Part shown: positions 6,248 to 8,822 of the stretch, one piece after another
How the letters are laid out: each line of letters begins with the position of its first letter
Position numbering within the stretch: position 1 is the stretch's first letter
NCBI RefSeq assembly: GCF_028207065.1
Contig: NZ_JAQLFP010000046.1
Span: forward strand, 1 to 8,822
Reading direction: 5' to 3'
Length of the DNA: 8,822 nt
Source: Collinsella aerofaciens
GTDB taxonomy: Bacteria > Actinomycetota > Coriobacteriia > Coriobacteriales > Coriobacteriaceae
The notes under the pieces: generated by a model
Told to the model about the DNA's origin: nothing
The model's database searches: none
What the model saw: only the letters and a program-made list of their open reading frames with translations
Position numbers and translations under genes: made by a program

Positions 6248-6448
6248 ATGACCCTGTGCGAGAAGCTCGGCATCGGGCTTGTCAGCCGATCGTTTTCCCA
6301 TCGGGCCGTCTATCGAAACGGCGGCACGTCATACGATTTGAGCGATTGCGAGCCTGCTGCTTGCAAGCAAGATATCGAGGCTTTTGCCCGCAAGGTGGGG
6401 AAGGCTGATTGCGTGTTTACGGGAGAGGCAGGTAAGCAGGCGTTATGA
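6248..6448 (+). pseudogene. 3'-truncated SirA remnant (66 codons)
   Basis: The encoded 66 residues match the SirA N-terminus at about 33 of 61 positions, including SFS (15-17), YRxGGTxYxLSD (22-33) and FAR...ADCV (46-56). The match fades at GEAGKQAL, exactly where SirA enters its NAD loop. All catalytic and zinc-binding parts are gone, so it cannot be a sirtuin enzyme. The ATG has a good AAAGGGAG ribosome site. Its TGA overlaps the ATG of the radical SAM A gene (ATGA), so it may now act as a translated leader peptide rather than being silent. Confidence 0.8.
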
Positions 6449-7134
6449 GCATCTGCATCAAAAATCAGATTCAGAATATGAATATCGTCATCGGCTGCAC
6501 GGTGGGGTGTCCATATTGCTATGCCCGTAACAATGTGAAACGTTGGCATATGATTGACGACTTCGCTGATCCTGCGTTCTTCCCGAGCAAGCTCAAGATG
6601 ATGGAAAAGAAACGCCCGCAGAACTTTCTCCTTACCGGCATGAGCGATCTCTCCGGGTGGAAGCTGGAATGGCGAGACGAGGTATTTGCAAAGATCCATG
6701 AGAATCCACAGCATCAGTTCCTGTTCCTGACCAAGAGACCCGATTTGCTGGATTTAGATACCGACCTGGAAAACGCATGGTTCGGCGTTACGGTGACGAG
6801 GAAAGCGGAGCTGTGGCGTATCGACGCCCTTCGGAAAAACGTCAAAGCAAATCACTTCTTCGTTACTTTTGAGCCGCTATTCGACGATCCCGGTACGGTC
6901 GACCTTTCCGGAATCAACTGGATCGTCGTCGGTACCATGACCGGGGCGCAGAGCAGGAAGGTTCATACGGAACCGGAGTGGGCATGGTCTTTGACGGACC
7001 AGGCGCACGCGCTTGGCATTCCAATGTTTATGAAGGAAGACCTCGTCTCTGTCATAGGGGACGAAAACATGATTCAGGAATTGCCGGAAGAATTCGAAAG
7101 AGTGCTGGAGGTGCAGAGAACATGGCGGAAGTGA
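6445..7134 (+). CDS. Radical SAM mobile pair protein A (DUF5131-like)
   Basis: A 229-residue radical SAM protein. Cys18, Cys22 and Cys25 in IGCTVGCPYCYAR give the CX3CX2C motif that binds the 4Fe-4S cluster and S-adenosylmethionine. LLTGMSDLSGW (58-68), FLFLTKRPDLL (92-102) and WFGVTVT (112-118) are landmarks of the family named 'radical SAM mobile pair protein A', related to phage-type DUF5131 proteins. Its substrate is unknown. The ATG at 6445 overlaps the stop of the SirA remnant. The in-frame ATG at 6478 (MNIVIGC) is a possible native start but has no visible ribosome site. The 3' end overlaps protein B by 13 bases. GC content and codon choice (more AAA, GAA, AAT) differ visibly from the sirtuin genes, consistent with transfer. 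Confidence 0.88.
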   Translation: MSICIKNQIQNMNIVIGCTVGCPYCYARNNVKRWHMIDDFADPAFFPSKLKMMEKKRPQNFLLTGMSDLSGWKLEWRDEVFAKIHENPQHQFLFLTKRPDLLDLDTDLENAWFGVTVTRKAELWRIDALRKNVKANHFFVTFEPLFDDPGTVDLSGINWIVVGTMTGAQSRKVHTEPEWAWSLTDQAHALGIPMFMKEDLVSVIGDENMIQELPEEFERVLEVQRTWRK

Positions 7135-8030
7135 TCGATGGAATCCTCATCAATGAGGTGGAAGCAAAGAACATCATGACCAAGTCCAGCCTGCCGGTAG
7201 GCGGCTACTCGGTCAATCCCTATGTAGGCTGCACGCATGCCTGCAAGTATTGCTATGCCTCCTTTATGAAGCGCTTTACCGGACACAAGGAGGAATGGGG
7301 CACCTTTCTTGATGTGAAGCATTGGCCGGAAATCAAGAATCCGAAGAAATACGCTGGACAGCGGGTGGTTATCGGTTCTGTGACGGATGGCTACAATCCA
7401 CAGGAGGAGCGATTCGGGAATACCAGGAAACTCCTGGAGCAGCTGATTGGCAGCGATGCAGATATTCTGATCTGCACAAAGTCCGATCTTGTGGTACGGG
7501 ATATCGATCTGCTGAAGAGGCTTGGACGAGTGACCGTTTCATGGTCGATCAACACGCTGGATGAGAACTTCAAGAACGATATGGACTCCGCGTCGAGCAT
7601 CGAGCGTCGTATCGCTGCTATGAAGCAGGTGTATGACGAAGGTATCCGTACGGTCTGCTTCGTGTCCCCGGTATTTCCCGGCATCACGGATTTTGAGATG
7701 ATTTTTGAGCGAGTAAAAGATCGGTGCGATTTGTTTTGGCTCGAAAATCTCAATCTTCGGGGTGGTTTCAAAAAAGCGATCCTGGATTATATCGCCGAGA
7801 AACATCCCAATCTCGTACCGCTTTACGATGAGATCTATAACAAGCGCAACCGTAGCTATTTTGAAGCGCTTGAAGTAAAAGCCGAGGAAATGGCCAAGAA
7901 GTACGATTGCCCCTTTGTGGACAACGAAATGCCTTATGGCAGAGTCCCCCAGGGGCATCCGGTGATCGTGGACTACTTCTATCACGAGGAAGTCCGAGGG
8001 TCGGATAATAGCGGAAAAAGAAATCGTTAA
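7122..8030 (+). CDS. Radical SAM mobile pair protein B
   Basis: A 302-residue radical SAM protein. VNPYVGCTHACKYCYASFMK contains Cys37, Cys41 and Cys44 in CX3CX2C spacing for the 4Fe-4S/SAM site. GSVTDGYNPQEERFG (about 86-100), VSWSINTLDE and WLENLNLRG match the family called 'radical SAM mobile pair protein B', related to SplB-like radical SAM enzymes. The function and substrate of the pair are unknown. I chose the ATG at 7122 because GGAGG lies 10 bases upstream and similarity to the family begins there; the frame is open for 48 more codons upstream, but only inside the protein A gene. It overlaps protein A by 13 bases, so the two are one translational unit. The MarR-type regulator that sometimes accompanies the pair is not found in this window. 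Confidence 0.9.
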   Translation: MAEVIDGILINEVEAKNIMTKSSLPVGGYSVNPYVGCTHACKYCYASFMKRFTGHKEEWGTFLDVKHWPEIKNPKKYAGQRVVIGSVTDGYNPQEERFGNTRKLLEQLIGSDADILICTKSDLVVRDIDLLKRLGRVTVSWSINTLDENFKNDMDSASSIERRIAAMKQVYDEGIRTVCFVSPVFPGITDFEMIFERVKDRCDLFWLENLNLRGGFKKAILDYIAEKHPNLVPLYDEIYNKRNRSYFEALEVKAEEMAKKYDCPFVDNEMPYGRVPQGHPVIVDYFYHEEVRGSDNSGKRNR

Positions 8031-8229
8031 ACGGAAACCGACGACGATTCGCTCGAGCGATTAGCGTCCACGCGTGGCTTCTGCCGATTGGCGCAACGGG
8101 CGACGGATTAAGGGATCGCTCGGGCGGATGATCCCGCTGCAGTACAGGCGGTCGCTCAATTTAGCGGCATGAGCGTTTTCGCACGGAAAACCAGTATCCC
8201 CTGTGCCGAGTTTAATCGTAGCGAATACA
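8031..8229. other. Gap after the radical SAM pair, no clear gene
   Basis: It contains a 12-bp perfect palindrome TCGCTCGAGCGA (8049-8060) shortly after the radical SAM B stop. It also contains a GGGATC/GATCCC stem (8112-8117 and 8130-8135), without a T-run. On the minus strand a frame of 58 codons is open from a GTG at 8237 to a stop at 8061, with no ribosome site; I do not recognise it. The region is absent from the intact sirtuin locus and so probably came with the insert. Confidence 0.4.
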
Positions 8230-8822
8230 ATGGGCACTGAGCATCAATCGAAAGTAGTCAAGAGCCTTTTCGACGGCTTCTACCACCTCTACCCCAGCCT
8301 CGAGCAGCAATGGGCCTACTACGCGCGATATATCGATTTCATGCTGCGCGAGCCGACCTCGCAGCCCTATCTCGACCTACGGTCCCTCATCGGCCATAAG
8401 GATTACTTCATCCTGAGCACCAATGTGGACACCCAGGTCGAGAAGACGTTTCCCACCGAGAGGATCTGCAACTATCAGGGAAGCTTCGCGCACCTTCAGT
8501 GCAAGCAGCCATGCTGCGACGAGCTCTTCGAGGCGAGCCCCTACGTCGAGCGCATGCTCGCGGGCATGGCGGGGTTCGAGGTCCGCAGCGAGGATGTCCC
8601 CCGATGCCCGCACTGCGGCTGGCAGCTTGTGCCGTGGGTGCGCGACGACACGTTTCTGCAGGGTGCGGCATGGCGCGAGAGCCTCGGACGATACGAGCGC
8701 TTCGTGCGCGAGCGCAGCGATCGCCGCGTGCTGTTGCTGGAGCTTGGCGTGGGCGAGATGACCCCCGGCATCATCACGCTCCCGTTCTGGAGCATGACCG
8801 CAAAGCTGCCGGATGCGCACCT
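8230..8822 (+). pseudogene. 5'-truncated second SirC copy, runs off the window
   Basis: From Lys at 8260 onward this is SirC residues 58 onward, almost unchanged: Leu89Pro, Ala90Thr and Asp148Glu are the only amino acid changes seen. The first 57 SirC residues, with the NAD loop GIGSGMSSAAG, are missing. By chance or selection the frame stays open to an ATG at 8230, giving a new 10-residue start (MGTEHQSKVV), but there is no ribosome site before it. The Gln site and zinc cysteines remain. Without the glycine loop, NAD binding is unlikely, so I call it a pseudogene. The 3' end is outside the window. Confidence 0.8.
8258..8822 (+). repeat. Direct repeat unit 2 (truncated SirC copy)
   Basis: The second copy of 4781-5345. 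The five differences are at 8354, 8356, 8377, 8403 and 8532, and the last 290 bases are identical. It continues beyond the window edge. Confidence 0.95.

Larger units (their letters stand above)
5559..6424. repeat. Second copy of the TetR/promoter/SirA-start block
   Basis: This block aligns with 2268-3133 at a constant offset of 3291 bases: TetR gene, the 143-base divergent region, and the first 57-60 codons of SirA. TetR is about 86% identical at protein level, but the SirA part is only about 54%. Similarity ends near 6424-6436. Confidence 0.85.
6437..8257 (+). mobile_element. Inserted segment carrying the radical SAM pair
   Basis: The segment lies between the end of SirA similarity and the sharp start of SirC similarity, and replaces about 1.65 kb present in the intact locus. 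The octamer TGAGCATC occurs at 6446-6453 and 8238-8245, near both ends, and could be a target duplication or chance. No transposase, integrase or terminal inverted repeats are seen, so the mechanism is unknown and the exact ends are approximate. Confidence 0.4.

Noticed and set aside
1..8822. CRISPR array, tRNA or rRNA genes
   Set aside because: No regularly spaced short repeats and no cloverleaf or rRNA signatures were seen on either strand.

Overview
The window is a GC-rich bacterial segment. Its strong GGAGG-type ribosome binding sites, gut-type gene families and GC-rich codon use would fit an anaerobic gut actinobacterium such as a Coriobacteriia member. That assignment is an inference; no taxonomic marker gene is present.

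Layout. On the minus strand at the left lie an AAA ATPase with a DUF4143-type C-terminus (54-1343) and a small iron-sulfur flavoprotein (1524-2054). Next is a TetR-family repressor on the minus strand (TetR-1, 2259-2813). It is divergent from a tight plus-strand operon of three sirtuin-family genes, here called SirA, SirB and SirC (2957-5460). SirA and SirC have the look of class M sirtuins: Gln replaces the catalytic His, and a four-Cys zinc ribbon is present. SirB is a degenerate sirtuin with Glu at that position and no zinc ribbon.

A hairpin separates SirC from a second, convergent TetR gene (TetR-2, 5544-6104), about 86% identical to TetR-1. Beyond it the TetR/sirtuin arrangement starts again: the same 143-bp divergent promoter region, the start of a second SirA (6248-6448, cut after about 60 codons), then two overlapping radical SAM genes of the 'radical SAM mobile pair' A/B type (6445-8030). 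A 5'-truncated second SirC (8230 to window end) follows, about 99% identical to the first over 565 bp. The second locus therefore looks like a duplicate whose SirA 3' part, SirB and SirC 5' part have been replaced by a mobile radical SAM cassette.

How it may work (inference). TetR-1 and TetR-2 probably control the divergent promoters through a shared TTTAT(C/A)GACA box that overlaps both predicted -10 elements. SirA and SirC would use NAD+ to ADP-ribosylate a protein, with SirB as a possible non-catalytic partner. The usual class M partners (GcvH-like lipoyl carrier, lipoate ligase, macrodomain hydrolase) are not in the window. The radical SAM pair sits directly behind the duplicated sirtuin promoter, and its first start codon overlaps the stop of the SirA remnant (ATGA), so it may have captured the TetR-controlled expression signals.
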